A stretch of DNA of 64,000 bases, taken from the NCBI GenBank assembly GCA_963920665.1, contig OY987263.1:23362547-23426546 (forward strand). The letters run 5' to 3'. A program made the position numbers and the translations under genes. Numbering within the stretch: the first letter of the stretch is position 1; every line of letters begins with the position of its first letter. The notes below the pieces were generated by a model that had not been told where the DNA came from, searched no databases, and worked only from the letters and a program-made list of their open reading frames with translations. The stretch comes from Straminergon stramineum (Eukaryota > Streptophyta > Bryopsida > Hypnales > Calliergonaceae). Below are positions 1-12,659 of the stretch, piece by piece.

Positions 1-3000
1 ATCAACGTATAACATTCATAGAGAGATCGCCGCGTGCCAATCTCTTGCGTCCTACTCTTGTTTGGCAGGTTTGTTTTGCTCAAATCGTTCCCATCCAGTT
101 CCTGATCCAGTTTTTCAGTATTTCCCGAAGTGGTTTTCGTTGACCAAGTCTTTGTTTGGTCGCAATGACGCTCCAAATTGTACCTGCTAAGATGAATGGC
201 CTTCTAATTTTTCAGGATGATACGGTCCTACTTATTGGATGGGCTGATTGCATCAAGATCGCTGTTGTTAGAACGCGAGGTTGGGATGGCTTGACTGGAA
301 CCTTGGGCCCAGGAACAAAGTATGTAGAAATACGAACAACTCTCCACACGGACTACTACATTGCTGGACTTGCACCGTTTGGAGATCAACTGGTGGTTCT
401 CGCTTACCTCTCTGATAAAGATGATAATGCAGCGGAGTCCATGTCTACTGCATTTTCAAGACAGGTAATGGAATCATAGTAAAATCTCTGATGTTGGTAC
501 ATGGATTCTTGATTAATTTTTCTTCGGAGGAGGTTATTGCTTCGTCTGCAAGCTACCTTATTTTCTCAGGCACACTCAGGATTTCATACATATCATCGCT
601 TTTTCCAAATAATTATTATAAGTGAGTTTTCGGAGTTTCAAATTACATCTTCTCGTCAATGCAGGGACATGCACAGCGACCGGAAGTACGGATAGTAACA
701 AGCAAAAATGAAGAGTTGGCAACTGATGCACTTTCTATTCATGGCTACGAGCATTACAAAGCTAAAGACTATTTCCTTGCTCATGCTCCTTTCGTTGGTG
801 CGTAAGTTTAATGTTTTCTGATATCTGAACGTTCTGTAACGCTGTCACGTGATTGTATCAAACCTGTAGCCGTCGGCAACGTCTCTGGTCCACGAAGGCT
901 AGAATTGAAGTGAGATGTTTTTGTCTCTTTGAACAGATAGTGGGTAGTGTGGACTTGTGCTTTCCTTGTGAAAGACACTTGGCGGAGAATCCTATCAAGA
1001 TTGCTTATGGACCAACTTATCATGGAGAGTAATTTTTTTTTTCAGAGAGTGGTGGAGCAGCAGGCCAATGGGCTGTTGGAGATGAGTCTCTCTACTACGT
1101 AGTGTCTCCAAAGGACGTCGTACTTGCCAGGCCCAGGTTTCTATTCTGCCGTTTTTATTGTGACTCTTCACATGGTTTACAGGAGAATCTGTTGCCCTCG
1201 TACTACGTGTAAGAAAATCTGAGGAGATTAGACTGTCGTAACTGCATATGAACCATGAACTATCTGATGGTGCAACTATTTCAGACGTTTGCCAAGAAGT
1301 TCACTTGGATTCTGGAGCAAGAATGGAAAGTTAGGTACTGAAACAATTGATTTGCAGAGATTCAGATGACCATGTGAAGTGGCTGCTTCAGCATGGTTAT
1401 TATGAGAAGGCTTTGGCTCAAGTAGAAGAAGGAAATGCTAAACCAGAGCTCTTGGAGGAGGTTTGTCCAGATTTTTACTACTTATTGATGCCAAATTTAT
1501 TTGAGAAGTTTGTAACTGCAAATTCTGAATGTGATGTGGAACATTGTGAAAATATTTCTCTGAATTTATATCAAACTGTCTTACACTTCTCATTCTTCAG
1601 TTGGTCACGATCATTACTGCAATCTATGCGACTGGAATCTCTATTGTCATGTGAAGGAATCCTATCTAATGATATCCAATTAAATTGAGGTTTCTCTTTA
1701 CCAAATTGAGGACCTATTATAACAATTTATCAACCATAATGATCATAGGATACTCAAGATTTTGATGATTGCGTGTATACCTTCATTTATGTTGGTTACG
1801 GGAATATATGTCAGGTGGGCTCTAGATACCTTGACCATCTAATTCTGGAGCGCCAATATGATAAGGCTGCAGAGCTTTGTCCTAAATTACTGAGAGGTTC
1901 TGCTGGAGCATGGGAAAGGTTAGTTTATGGTTTGGTACCGTAGTACTGTTTTCTTAGTGCTTGGAGACCTTAGAGACGAATATATATATTCTGAATTCAA
2001 CGTCATGGGTGGTCAAAGGATGGCAGAAATACTACTGAAGTCTTCCCATATTTGATATATGTCATAGTTCGACTAATAATTTGTTCGTTTCTGGGACAAT
2101 CAAGATGATTAGATGTCATGTTTTGCTCGTGAGAACAGGTGGGTCTTTCATTTTGCACACTTACGACAGTTGCCCTGTTTGGCTCCTTACATACCAACAT
2201 CCAACCCCCAGCTTCGAGACACTGTATATGAGGTTGTCATTTTCTTCATCCCATTATGTGTTTGTCTCAATACCTGTCTGATGATAGGATTGATTTGAAG
2301 GTTACGTGCTCTTTACAGAACCGAGTCGCATTTATTTGCTGTGTCTTTGACATAGGCCAAGTGGTGTTAACTTTTTGTGACTGTCTAGAATGATTACAGT
2401 AAAGAATGCTTTTCCTTTTATGGTTTCAACACGCGGAGTTTTCAGTTCTTAATGTATTTGACCGCATATTAATCTACTGGACGATCTTTCTGCAGTTGGT
2501 GCTAAATTCGCTGGTTACAAACCCAGCTTACCACGACCAGTTGCTCACCACAATCAAGACATGGCCGTCTGCTGTGTACTCAGTTCCAACAATCATTGCA
2601 CCTATTCAACTACAAATTAGCACCGGCTCAAAGTCACTGGCACTGAAGGAGGTATTTACTCTATGTTTGTACTTTTTTTGGAGTTATGATTGGACACCTT
2701 TTCATGGACAGTTATTTTAATGTCACGTGAACCCTCTAGCTTAATGAACGTCATACTTTCATTGGAAAGAAGCAATGTTCTGTAACAAGTACTGATGCAA
2801 GAAAATGTTCATGCAATAAATCTTGATTTGGTCAGTCGTATATATATGATCTAAACTTGTTAATCGACAATCTCGATTATGTCATTTTTGTAGTGTCATT
2901 TAGTGATGTACTTTTTGTTCTGTCCAGGGTATTCATAATCAGTAAGTTGGGGTGGATTGTTGTTGGCAGGCTTTGGCTGAGCTTTATGTGCTTGAGAAGC

Positions 3001-6000
3001 AGTATGAGAAAGCCCTTGTCATCTATGTGGAGGTACTGAAATTATTGGCATGCCCATTTCACGTCCATTGAATGCACTATTATTGCATAATTATCTGGCG
3101 GGAGTATGTGTTTAGGATGGTTCCTTAGCGCAATTGACCGACTTATGTTCTGCTAGCGATGGTGTTACATTGCTACCGTCAGCCTTACAGGCAATGGAAT
3201 CTCAAAAGTGTCCTTATAGCCTTCAAGTCTGCAGAAAGTTTTGATCTTCTTGAGCATTGCCATACGTACAGAGAAGTATTCCTTCTTTTTCCAGTGAGAC
3301 TGACCACAGACTTCTTTTTGTGATTGGTGTTGTTTATGTAGCTGGAAAAGCCATTTGTGTTTGAGTTCATTGAGCAGCATAATTTGTACAGTTCCATACA
3401 CGATAAGGTAAACAAATCCGCAATCTCGTATCACATGTGTAGGTTCATCATCAGGTTCTGAGGTCATTGACGAATGTTCATGATGCAAATATAGTTTATA
3501 TGTCATTCACTTGTCATTCCTGCTTTCAGTAGTTTATCATGAGAAGAATGCAGTTTTCTAACGCAGTTTTGTAACGTTGAGGAGGTGAGCAGTACTGGTG
3601 GCGCTTCTTCCTTAATATTAGTGCATTGCAATGTTGCAGGTGGTTCATTTAATGAGATTGAATGGGAAGCGAGCAGTTCAGATGTTGATCAACCAGAGTG
3701 ACAATACCGATGCTTCTGAGGTGGTGTCACAACTGCAGAAAGAGGATACAGATGGCACTTTGAGGGAATATCTGCATCTATATCTTCATACATTGTTTGA
3801 GAAAGACCCAACTGCGGCCAAAGAGTACCATGGTTTACAGGTTCTTCCATTTCACTCGAACTCACATACCTCACTTCGATCAGCAGCATTTTGTAGCCTG
3901 TGACGAACATATGCCGTTCACATAGTAAATTGCGATCTTCTGCTTGGGAACCTGTAGCCTTTATCATATTGCTGAGATGATGCATTGTTCTTGATGGAGA
4001 GTCAGAGAAGTAGGGAAACAAAACATGAGTACGGTGTTCCGAGTTCCAGCTTGAGATCTGAGAATAGAGAAAATTCCAGAAATCTTCATGTCTTTGGCTT
4101 ATCTTGTGCTTCTTTTGTTTATACCCGAAAGCTGCACCAATGATGTGAATATGTTTGCTCTAGCTTAGACAAGGACATGTTGAAGTTCTATACTATTTTT
4201 AATATTTCATTTTGGGAATATTTGCAGGTTGAGCTTTATGCAGATTATGAACCACGATTATTGCTTCCATTTTTGCGAAGTAGCCATTACTATAATCTTG
4301 ACAAGGTAACTTACTTCAGAGATGTGTATTTTTTCTTTTACGCTGCGTTTTTCATGAACTTTCGTTTTCCACATACGTGAGCAGAAAGATTTCTTTGAGC
4401 TGGATGCTTTGTCATGTTGCCTTTGTTTTGATGCTTTTGTTTATTCGCAATTGCAGGCTTATGAAGTTTGTACCCAAAGAGGCTTGACCAGAGAACGGGT
4501 TTTCATTTTAGGACGAATGGGCAACAGTCGGGACGCATTGGCCCTCATAATAAACGAACTGAAGGACATTCAACAGGTATGCGACGTCAATCATGTTGCA
4601 GCAATGAGTTTTGTACTGTGATCTGTATCTTTAGTGGTTAGTTTTTTCATCAACATGGAGTCTCGAAGCTGATTCATAAGACGATCATTTTTTCTAGTGA
4701 ACTGGTTGACCCTACCTAGTTTTACAGCACTACACTAACTGTGCAACTTCTGTTATCCAGGCTGTAAGCTTTGTTCAATCACAAGCAGATGAAGAGTTGT
4801 GGGAGGAGCTTATTACTCAAAGCATGCACAATCCAGATATGGTAGTATAATATTTCATGTGTCTTATGGTTGAGCAGTTCTAATGAACTATATCATTGTC
4901 TACATGCTGCGTGTTGTTGATACTATGACTTCTTATTACTGATGTTGAAAATGGAAATCGTACTTCCATGACACAATTAATATTATGTTGTGAAGTCTTG
5001 ACATTATTTTTTACTCTGCTTCATTATGCTGTTTTAGTCTGTTATGCTTCAGTTTTTGGTCATCTGAAGTGCAATATATTTGGCAGGTGAGTTCATTGTT
5101 GGAGCATACAGTGGGCCACGTTGATCCTTTACATCTCGTGAATAGGGTTCCTGCTGGAATGTCTATTCCTCGGTGAGTGCCAGCCCTTCAGCTCTGTTGT
5201 ACTTACTATACATGTGTGCTTAGTCATCTGGTAGGGATTCAAGGATGGGCAGAATACTTCTCAACCTTATTTACCTCTGTTGTCGATATTCTGACCGGAA
5301 AGCGGGGGTCAATCTGTGAATGTATGTAGGTTGCGTGATCGTCTTGTAAAAATCATCGCCGATTACCGAACAGAAACTTCTCTTCGCGCAGGCTGTAACG
5401 ACATTTTGAAGGTAAGGCATTAACTGCCTTACTCAAACTTATTGTCTCAGTCGAATGGTGAGCTAAGATTGCGTTGGTGGTCCAATCAGTATCTTGACAA
5501 CTGACTATTACTCTCAATGGTTGTTTTGGTGAACAGTCGGATTGCGTTGATTTGCTGGTGCGCTACTACGATGAGGCCCGCCACGCAGTCCGAGTGGGCG
5601 GCTCAGAATATGACGCCGAGAAACCTGATGAGCCTAATGCAAATGGTGGAGATAGCGTGAAAATCAGTGCTACAAGTTTGAGTAGAACAAACAAAACTGG
5701 TGGTAAGGGCGGCCGGATTCTCACGAATTATGGTGGTAGTGGGCGTTGTTGCATATGTTTTGATCCCGTTGCGCTACAGAATGTGGCTGTGGTGGCTTTC
5801 TTCTGCACTCACGCTTATCATGAAACCTGTCTGAATGATACTTCGGGGATATTACCTTCGGAAGAGTCAGGAGGTCTACGACGTTCAGGATCGCATATGA
5901 ACGACAGTTCGACTTTTGACGATCCACCGGATCCAGCCCCCATGCGTTGTATCCTCTGTACAACTGCTGCTTCTGCGAGAGGACAGGTCGACTCCAGTGG

Positions 6001-6067
6001 TTACGGAACATCGACTTCTTCCTTGGAGAGAATTTCACCTACTTGGGGTGGTGTGGAGGTACGATAG
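1..6067 (+). CDS. VPS41: VPS41, HOPS complex subunit (5' end outside window)
   Basis: Vps41 is a subunit of the HOPS tethering complex, which drives membrane fusion at late endosomes and the vacuole. The window enters the gene inside the N-terminal WD40 region. Exons: <1..68, 216..464, 665..797, 1046..1136, 1358..1460, 1815..1918, 2139..2232, 2496..2651, 2970..3032, 3342..3407, 3640..3840, 4228..4305, 4457..4576, 4761..4841, 5087..5172, 5330..5411, 5537..6067. All introns are GT-AG and the frame holds across every junction, giving 767 residues in the window. Landmarks are RPTLVWQ then DDTVLLIGWADCIKI in the beta-propeller, HGYEHYKAKDYFLAHAPF, then the clathrin-heavy-chain-like repeat (LLPFLRSSHYY, ERVFILGRMGNSRDAL, LLEHTVGHVDPLH, DYRTETSLRAGCNDILK). 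A C-terminal RING-H2-like finger follows (CCICFDP, FFCTHAYHETC, RCILC; about 5747-5965). This matches the plant VPS41 order from memory. The model ends at TAG 6065-6067. The 3' UTR end is not defined. Confidence 0.95.
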
Positions 6068-8899
6068 CGACAATTTTCTGAGGCAGGTTTATCATCGCTG
6101 TGTACAGCAGGAGCTTTGATCTTTGTGAGCTCGTATCGAGATTGACCCAATTATGATCGACGGAAGAAGAAGCTGGAACCGAGGCTGTCTCAATTTCACT
6201 CATACGACTACTTTCTCATGCCGAGTCAAACGACTGCCAACTGTGTGATTGTTGATCCTTGTATGTTCTTGCGTATATCCCGAAACTGTCTAGGTTTGTG
6301 GTTCAGCTGGAGTTACGATGTCGAGGGATGGTTTTAATTTGAAGTCGTCTTTGTTGATGATTACATGAATTAGGGCACTATCTTCATTACTGAACAAGTG
6401 CCTATCTTGGAAAGTATTAGCATGAGTTGAATGATGAGTGGCCATACCCATGTTTACCAGGTGAGACTTTTTTCGGGCGCTCAGGTGGTTTGGAACTGCT
6501 CGTGATAGGCTTCTATTGAGTGCGGGCATCAAGAGAGCTTGAGAGGTGCATGTCATTGTGTAAATTGTTATTTATGTGAAGCGCAATTGTTTTCAAGCGC
6601 AATATACATTGTGTTGTTGATTACTGCTCCTTGTTTCTGCATCTATTATCCCTGTGAGGTCGCGGGAGCCTGAAGGTGGCGTATAAGTAATCAGAGTTCT
6701 TTTTCATGTTGAAAAATGGATTATTTTCATCCAGTTCTTTGCATACCACTTTTTCTAATGGTATGTGTACATCATTGAGTTTAGTTGAAGTCGTATTAGT
6801 TGTTTTACATAGTTTATTGGATCAAGTAATGGGATACATGTATTGCAGATTTTGCAACTTTGTCTTCTTTTTTCTCCTTGAGCTTGAAAAATATTTTGAC
6901 CTTCAAAATAATTTTTGTTGCTTTTCAACGAAAACTATCGAAATGAAGCATCGTGAGGCCCTTGTCTACTAACCAGACAAACATAAAAATACTTGGTTCC
7001 ATCCATCCTACCAATTTTGTGAAGTAGGAATCTATTGAAGTTCTATCATGAAGGAATCATTTCTGTGTTTCCATTGTGAAAGCAGGATACTTGGAATGAG
7101 ACTTAGATAATTAAAAATAATGATTAATTCAAATTTAGATTCTAACTATTTGCACCAATTCCTTAAAAGAATAGTGTTTAGTCTTTTACCTTCTTCTTGG
7201 GAATTTTGATTACTATTATTCTAATGGGTGATTGCAAGGAACACTTGTCCTGTTTTTTGTCCCCTTGTCCTTGGATAAGTGATTTTTTGCTTATAACTTT
7301 TGCATCATTTGTCCATTTGATGTGAAATTTGGAATGAAGGTATATGTGGTAGTTCCAGACATTGTGTACTTCTTTGCAAGTTTTTCACAATTATTTTACT
7401 ATTTTTAACTTGCCCCTGATTGGATGTCAACCTTGGCCATTTTGGGGGGTTATAGTCCTATTTTTGACCCAATAATGCGAATTCGAAGTCACAAATTGGA
7501 CATGTTGGAGTTCTACTAACATTATAAAGACTGATGATGAATTTTTATGAAAATAGTAACATGTCAGTTGTCCAAATGGGGCTAAAGTGACCTTACTTTG
7601 TGTAAAGTCTATAAAGAGGGAAAATTTTCCTAAATGAATTTTTTGGTGCAATGCAAGGGCAATCTTTTCTAGCAAAATGGTTTCTTTTAAGGAATTTTTT
7701 TGAATTTTTTAAAATTACTACAATTAAAAAGGTCTATAGACTCCTTTTTTGCTATTTTTTTTGCTTTTAATCACTTCTATAGTACTTTGTAATAGTCTAT
7801 AGTACTTCATAGTATTGAATAGAGAGTTTAGATTTGCAGGCGCCCCAAATAGATGGTTGAGATTTACAGGTGCACCTCAATGTGCAAAATTGATAATAGT
7901 CTGTAGTACTGCGAGTTCTGCAGCCAAAAATCACATTTTTGAGCCCAAAACGTAAAGTGTTTCTTACAATCACCCTCACTCAAATTTAGATTCTATAATT
8001 GTGTTCTAAATTAAAAAATAATATAGGAATTCAGTTCTCACTTAAATATTTTTTTATGGTGAAATTTTTTAGATTTTTTAGCATATTTCGTGTTGAATTA
8101 GGAATATACTTACTTTTCTTCAAAAATACAAAATAATTTCAAATTTTTACAAGGAAATTAAAAAAATTTATGATGTATACAAGACAAGTGATTTCATCTT
8201 TAAAAATTTGATGAAGAATTTTATTCATCCACTATTATTATGTTAAATATAAAGATCTTTATGTATCACACTTGATGTAATCACTCTAATATGAATTTCC
8301 ATTAAAAAATTTGCCCTTAATTTGTTGCTCTCCCATATATCCAATAATACTTACAGAGGTTTAAAATGCCATGCATTGTCCCCAAGCCAAAAGGAGGCTA
8401 AAATGATCATATCTTCAATATGCACCCCACCATCTCTATATCCACCCTTTTGCTAATGTTACAAAATCATTTCGCTAATGTCCTATGAAAATCATGCATT
8501 CACTACAATGATTTTTTCAAAAACTATTTGGATTTGGATTGAAATTTGATTGTAGTTTTTTCTCTTTTGGCTTCTGTAGTAAATCCTCCACAAGAATTTC
8601 TGAAATGTTTTGCTTGTCGGAACACTCAACTATTCCTTTCAAAACTTATGAAATAATTTATCTCAATTGCTATAGATTTAATGAAAGTCGTCACATATAT
8701 TTTTCCATTTCAACCAACTTAGGGATTAATTGATTGATCTTGAATGAAACATTATTAGTGAATCACGGATTTCTTAATAATAACTAGTAATCCATTCAAA
8801 TAGCTAGATGGGGGTGTCTTTGGACTCTGGAAAATAGTATATTTAAATTGAATAACTACTTAATTACCTACCTTTAGTCCATTCATTATGTAGAACATC
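6068..8899. other. VPS41 3' UTR then AT-rich spacer
   Basis: The first ~600 bases have gene-like base composition and are probably the VPS41 3' UTR. Beyond about 6700 the sequence becomes AT-rich with no convincing reading frame. I see no gene here. Confidence 0.6.
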
Positions 8900-8903
8900 T
8901 TAA

Positions 8904-9449
8904 CCCCTAAAGGATCGAATATATATGCCCTCAATGGAAATCTATTTCTTTATCGGATTGGGTACCCAAATCAAAAGTTATAATGCCCTAAATTTTTAGA
9001 CAACTTGGCTGTCAAGCAACTTTTGGTAGCATGTGAAAAATTCTTCCTACTAATTTTGAAATTTGATAGGTGTGTAAATTACATGTTATAATGTTACAAA
9101 TTACAAATGTCTAAGAAAATAACCATGTGTAGTGTAAAAATTCCATTCTAAAAAGGGTTCAAAAGAATTAAAGTTTGCTGGCCCTATTGGACAAGGTCAA
9201 ATTTTTTTTTTGTCTCACTTCAAACATTATAAATTATAATCTTTCAATTTGTGCATTGACTGCACTGAAGGTTTCTAAAACTTTCTCCACACATTCCTAT
9301 AGAAGTCTAGCACAAATTTGTATGAATGAACTTTTTTATTTTTTATTTTTATTTTTATTTTTATTTTTTATTTCGTTTCTTTCTTATTGCCTTAAAAAAT
9401 GGTAGTTTTGCACCATTTGTGACTCAATTATGCCTTGGTCTTTTAGAAG
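8904..9449. mobile_element. TTAA-flanked small element (copy F)
   Basis: A 546-bp non-coding segment lies between TTAA at 8900-8903 and TTAA at 9450-9453. The left end reads CCCCTAAAGGATC and the right end, reverse-complemented, reads CTTCTAAAAGACC, an imperfect terminal inverted repeat. The ends match those of other copies in the window (see 21380, 25426, 51473, 59899, 62892). No transposase is present. The right end is diverged, so the boundary is tentative. Confidence 0.4.
9332..9373. repeat. (TTTTTA)n low-complexity tract
   Basis: An imperfect run of TTTTTA and TTTTTTA units lies inside element copy F. It is simple-sequence DNA with no further feature. Confidence 0.8.
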
Positions 9450-10175
9450 TTAACTTTCTAAATAATAACATTATAATTTTTTTCTGAGAGTCAATCTATT
9501 TCTATCATCCTACATTTGGCCCCAATACTATGGGGCACATCATCTAAATTTTCACAATTTCTAGAAAAGCATTGTAGTAATTGCGTGACTTAAACATATT
9601 TACACTTGCACAAGGGTGGTAATAATATGGAGAGTGCATGTTGGAGTCTTGGAGATAGGAACATTTTAGACTCTTTTCAATTTGCACATAGCAGTTCATA
9701 GCACTTGGCATCTTGAACCTCCATAATTAAATGCCATTGGATATATCAAAGAGCAGTAAATCATAGGTTGCTTATAAGATGTTCATGACTTCACTCTCTG
9801 GATGGTTTTCTAATTTCAAGGCAAATTACTTCAGAAATTCACAAAAATTACAGTTTTAATCAGAAAATTATATTACCACTTGGGTTTGATATGTGAAACA
9901 AGCACACACCTCTTTGGAAAAAAAATAGGTGCCCCTCTTGGAGTTGGCCCCAAGAAATTCAGATTGCTAGTTTGCACGGTAATAGGCCTGTCTACTGCAT
10001 TGTTGAACAACCCAAAAACCCAAAGTAAATGACTCTTCATTCAAGCATTGGACCATCATTTTCATTCTTTTTATACTTCTTTTTTTTCCCTATTATTATG
10101 ACGGTGTTGTACAACACATTAACTGGAGATTCTGACGATTTCCCCCAAATAATGGGAACTCAATCCCACAGAAAT

Positions 10176-11715
10176 TCAGTAGACTGTACTCATCAAGATT
10201 CTCAAGAGGATAAAACTCAACACATGGTGCACTATGTCACCCCAGGCTGCCCAGCCTTCTGCTGTCACAGGGTCCAATGTCACAGGGTCCAAGGACAGGC
10301 CCAAAGCCGGCTCCGAGGTCGCCTCCGAGGCCGGGCCCAATTGCAAACTCAGAAATTGGGACTCCTCCTGGCGAAGAAGACGCATTGAACTCTCCAGGTC
10401 CAGTCGGACGTTTCGATCTTCCAGACGATCACGCTCCACTTTTCCAGTCGAGAGCAATTCCATGGGGTTGTTAACTCTATCCACCAGGCGAGCGTCGTTG
10501 ACGTCGCTACATCTAGAGACAGTAGAGTCTCTCTGCTGGTGGTGCACCTGCACCGGATCAGGCTCCTGCTCAACTAATTAATTACAATGTGTACGCTCAA
10601 TGTGATTTGCATTATGTATGGAAAATGGAAATCGATCAAGGCTAAAGTAATATACTGGTTTGTACCTGAGGAATGAGGTCACCGACATCGATGTCAATAT
10701 CGTCGCCATGCTGTGCGCCAAGACCCAGAAAGTCTATGAAACGGTATGGTGATCCACGGTCCAGGTTCATATTCTCCGTCGCCGGATCAAACTCCTGCTC
10801 ATACATTCAGTTTAAAATGTAATTTGCTTTATGTTAAACGTTAATTTCGTTACCTTGGCGGCATTCCTATAGATTGGCACCTTTCAGAACTCACGTTCGG
10901 AACCTTAATCCATATTGTTCTAAATTTTTGGCACTAGCTAGAGTCGAGCCAATTTAACTAAATCGACTGTGTTAGTTGGGTAATGGCAATGAAGGCTGTA
11001 ATTATCAAAACAAAAAATTGCAAATTCGTACCTGGGGGTCATCGATATCGTCGGCATGCTGTGCGCCAAGACCCAGGAAGTCTATGAAACGGTCTGGTGA
11101 TCCACGGTCCAGGTTCATATTCTCCGTCGCCGGATCAAGCTCCTGCTCAAACATTCAGTTTAAAATGTAATTTGCATAATATTAAACTTCAATTCCGTTA
11201 ACTTGGAGGCATTCCAATACACTGGCACCTTTCAGAACTCACGTTCGGAAACATTAATCCATATTGTTCTAAATTTTTGGCACTAGCTAGAGTCGAGCCA
11301 ATTTAACGAATCGACTGTGTAAGTTGGGTAGTGGCAATGAAGGCTTTAACTATCAAAAGAAAAAATTGCAAATTCGTACCTGAGGGTCATCGATACCGTC
11401 GTCATGCTGTGTTCCAAGACCCAAGAAGTCTATGAAACTGTGTTGCGACCCACAGTCCAGGTTCATATTCCCCTGCTCCGGATCAAGCTCGTGCTCAGCA
11501 GGACTGATCTCATCATCGTCATGTTGTGCTCCAACACCCATGAAGTCCATGAAGTCGTACTGCAGTCCCAAATTCAGGTTCATATTCTCTTCCATGCTGA
11601 GAACTCCTGCAGGGGCTTGAAAGTGATCACAATCGAACTTCTGAGAGCTGGAAAAGAAGAGATTAAAGTTCTTTTCAACTCTCAAGTAGTAGCTAGAGAG
11701 TCTGAAATCACTCAT
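10176..11715 (-). CDS. Unrecognised acidic repeat protein, four exons
   Basis: I do not recognise this gene. The spliced model in transcript order is 11715..11380, 11142..11032, 10794..10666, 10565..10176. It gives 321 residues with phase-0 GT-AG junctions. Exon 1 begins MSDFRLSSYYLRVEKNF and carries two copies of an acidic repeat, exons 2 and 3 carry one each. The repeat reads ENMNLDxGSxxxFIDFLGLG followed by AQHxDDIDDPQ. Each repeat exon begins E-[LF]-D-P and ends -PQ. Exon 4 starts EPDP, then diverges into a charged, probably helical stretch (VERDRLEDRNVRLDLESS) and a hydrophobic tail before TGA at 10176. The first repeat contains LNLGL, which fits the LxLxL EAR repression motif. DFLGLG also resembles a short motif near the N terminus of some TIFY/JAZ proteins, but no TIFY domain is visible. 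Conserved frame, phase and splice sites across the copies argue for a real gene. Its function is unknown. Confidence 0.6.
10666..11380 (-). repeat. Tandem exon-plus-intron duplications inside the orphan gene
   Basis: The DNA around 10666-10860, 11032-11230 and 11380-11480 is related. Besides the repeat exon, the flanking intron is also repeated: TTCAGTTTAAAATGTAATTTG downstream of the acceptor side, then CACTAGCTAGAGTCGAGCC and TTGCAAATTCGTACCTG at the donor. The period is about 340-360 bp. Intron and exon are both very similar between copies, so the duplications look recent. Confidence 0.85.
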
Positions 11716-12415
11716 ACTTAACAGCACACTAATTAATTAGTGATTAGGGAAAACAGCTGTTCGGATCGATGCAAGCTAGACCATATGTGCACGCAATTCC
11801 GAACTCTACACGTACAGTTCAGACCTGATAATGGACGCCTCTATTGGAGGTCAACCATCTCCAGCGATCATCGGAATCAATTCAGCTTCATTGATGATAT
11901 CAACGATCGATATGTGCAAGTCTCATTACTATCATGCATCCACGTGCATCTAGCTGGTTCTGGTATTGCCATTTCCGGTTTCCAGTTTGCCAGCAGGTAC
12001 TATTTGTGCTACTACGTACTTTTCCCTGATGATCTCTATTCCCCTATCCCCCGTTCCTAGTGCAAAATCATCTGGGAAACTTCTGATATGTTCTTGTAGG
12101 CGAACTAGCCGCGCCGAAAGTCCCCTGTGATCACTGAGACAGCACTGACAACAATTGATCGATCGAAAAGCTAACAAAAAAATTGCATCTCGCGCGTACG
12201 CAAACAAAAGCAAACACAATTAATGCGGAGTAAGTTGTGAACCCTACCTGTGGAGATTCGTCCGACCAGCTCTTAGACCTGCCAGCAGCTGCCTTCTTTG
12301 CTGACTCTCCGGCTATCTATCTCTCCGCCGAAACCAGCGAGCTTCCCATGAGCTAGTGAAGGGTGAGAATGAGACTGTAGGTACGTTTCCAGACTTGCTG
12401 GGGTCTTATAGTAGA
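11716..12415 (-). promoter_or_regulatory. Putative leader intron and promoter of the orphan gene
   Basis: Read on the minus strand, TATAAGACCCC lies at about 12410-12400 and could be a TATA box. A pyrimidine- and CT-rich leader follows. A plausible donor (CACAG then GTAGGG) at 12248/12247 suggests a non-coding first exon spliced to an acceptor shortly before the ATG at 11715. This is inferred from sequence signals only. Confidence 0.35.
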
Positions 12416-12530
12416 CGAAAGGCAGGCTGGTCTCGAGAGGTGGTATGGGAAATGTGCTGATACCCGATATCTAGAACCGAAAGTAAATTTTTTTTCTGTG
12501 GTCTTGTTGGTAGGGACCGAATGCACAGAA

Positions 12531-12652
12531 TAGATAGGCAATTTCATTAAAATGGCGGTATTATTCTGCCATTTTAATGGAATGTCGTGCAATTCCTAAC
12601 ATATTTGTGCCATTTTACTGTAATACCGCCATTTTAATGAAATCGCCTATGT
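12531..12652. mobile_element. Foldback/MITE-like element with ~34-bp arms
   Basis: The left arm (12531-12564) and right arm (about 12619-12652) are reverse complements over about 33 bases with only two or three mismatches. The core ATTTCATTAAAATGGCGGTA is identical in both arms. The ~54-bp interior contains a further CCATTTTAATGG palindrome. There is no coding capacity. It lies about 120-250 bp upstream of the orphan gene's putative TATA box. Confidence 0.75.
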
Positions 12653-12659
12653 AGACGGA

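Noticed and set aside
3165..3341. Possible extra VPS41 exon between 3032 and 3342
   Set aside because: Frames there run into stops, while a direct join of 3032 to 3342 gives YVE-LEKPFVFEFIEQHN, which fits the family without a gap.
11950..12219. Coding frames in the orphan gene leader region
   Set aside because: No conservation signal. Better explained as leader intron.
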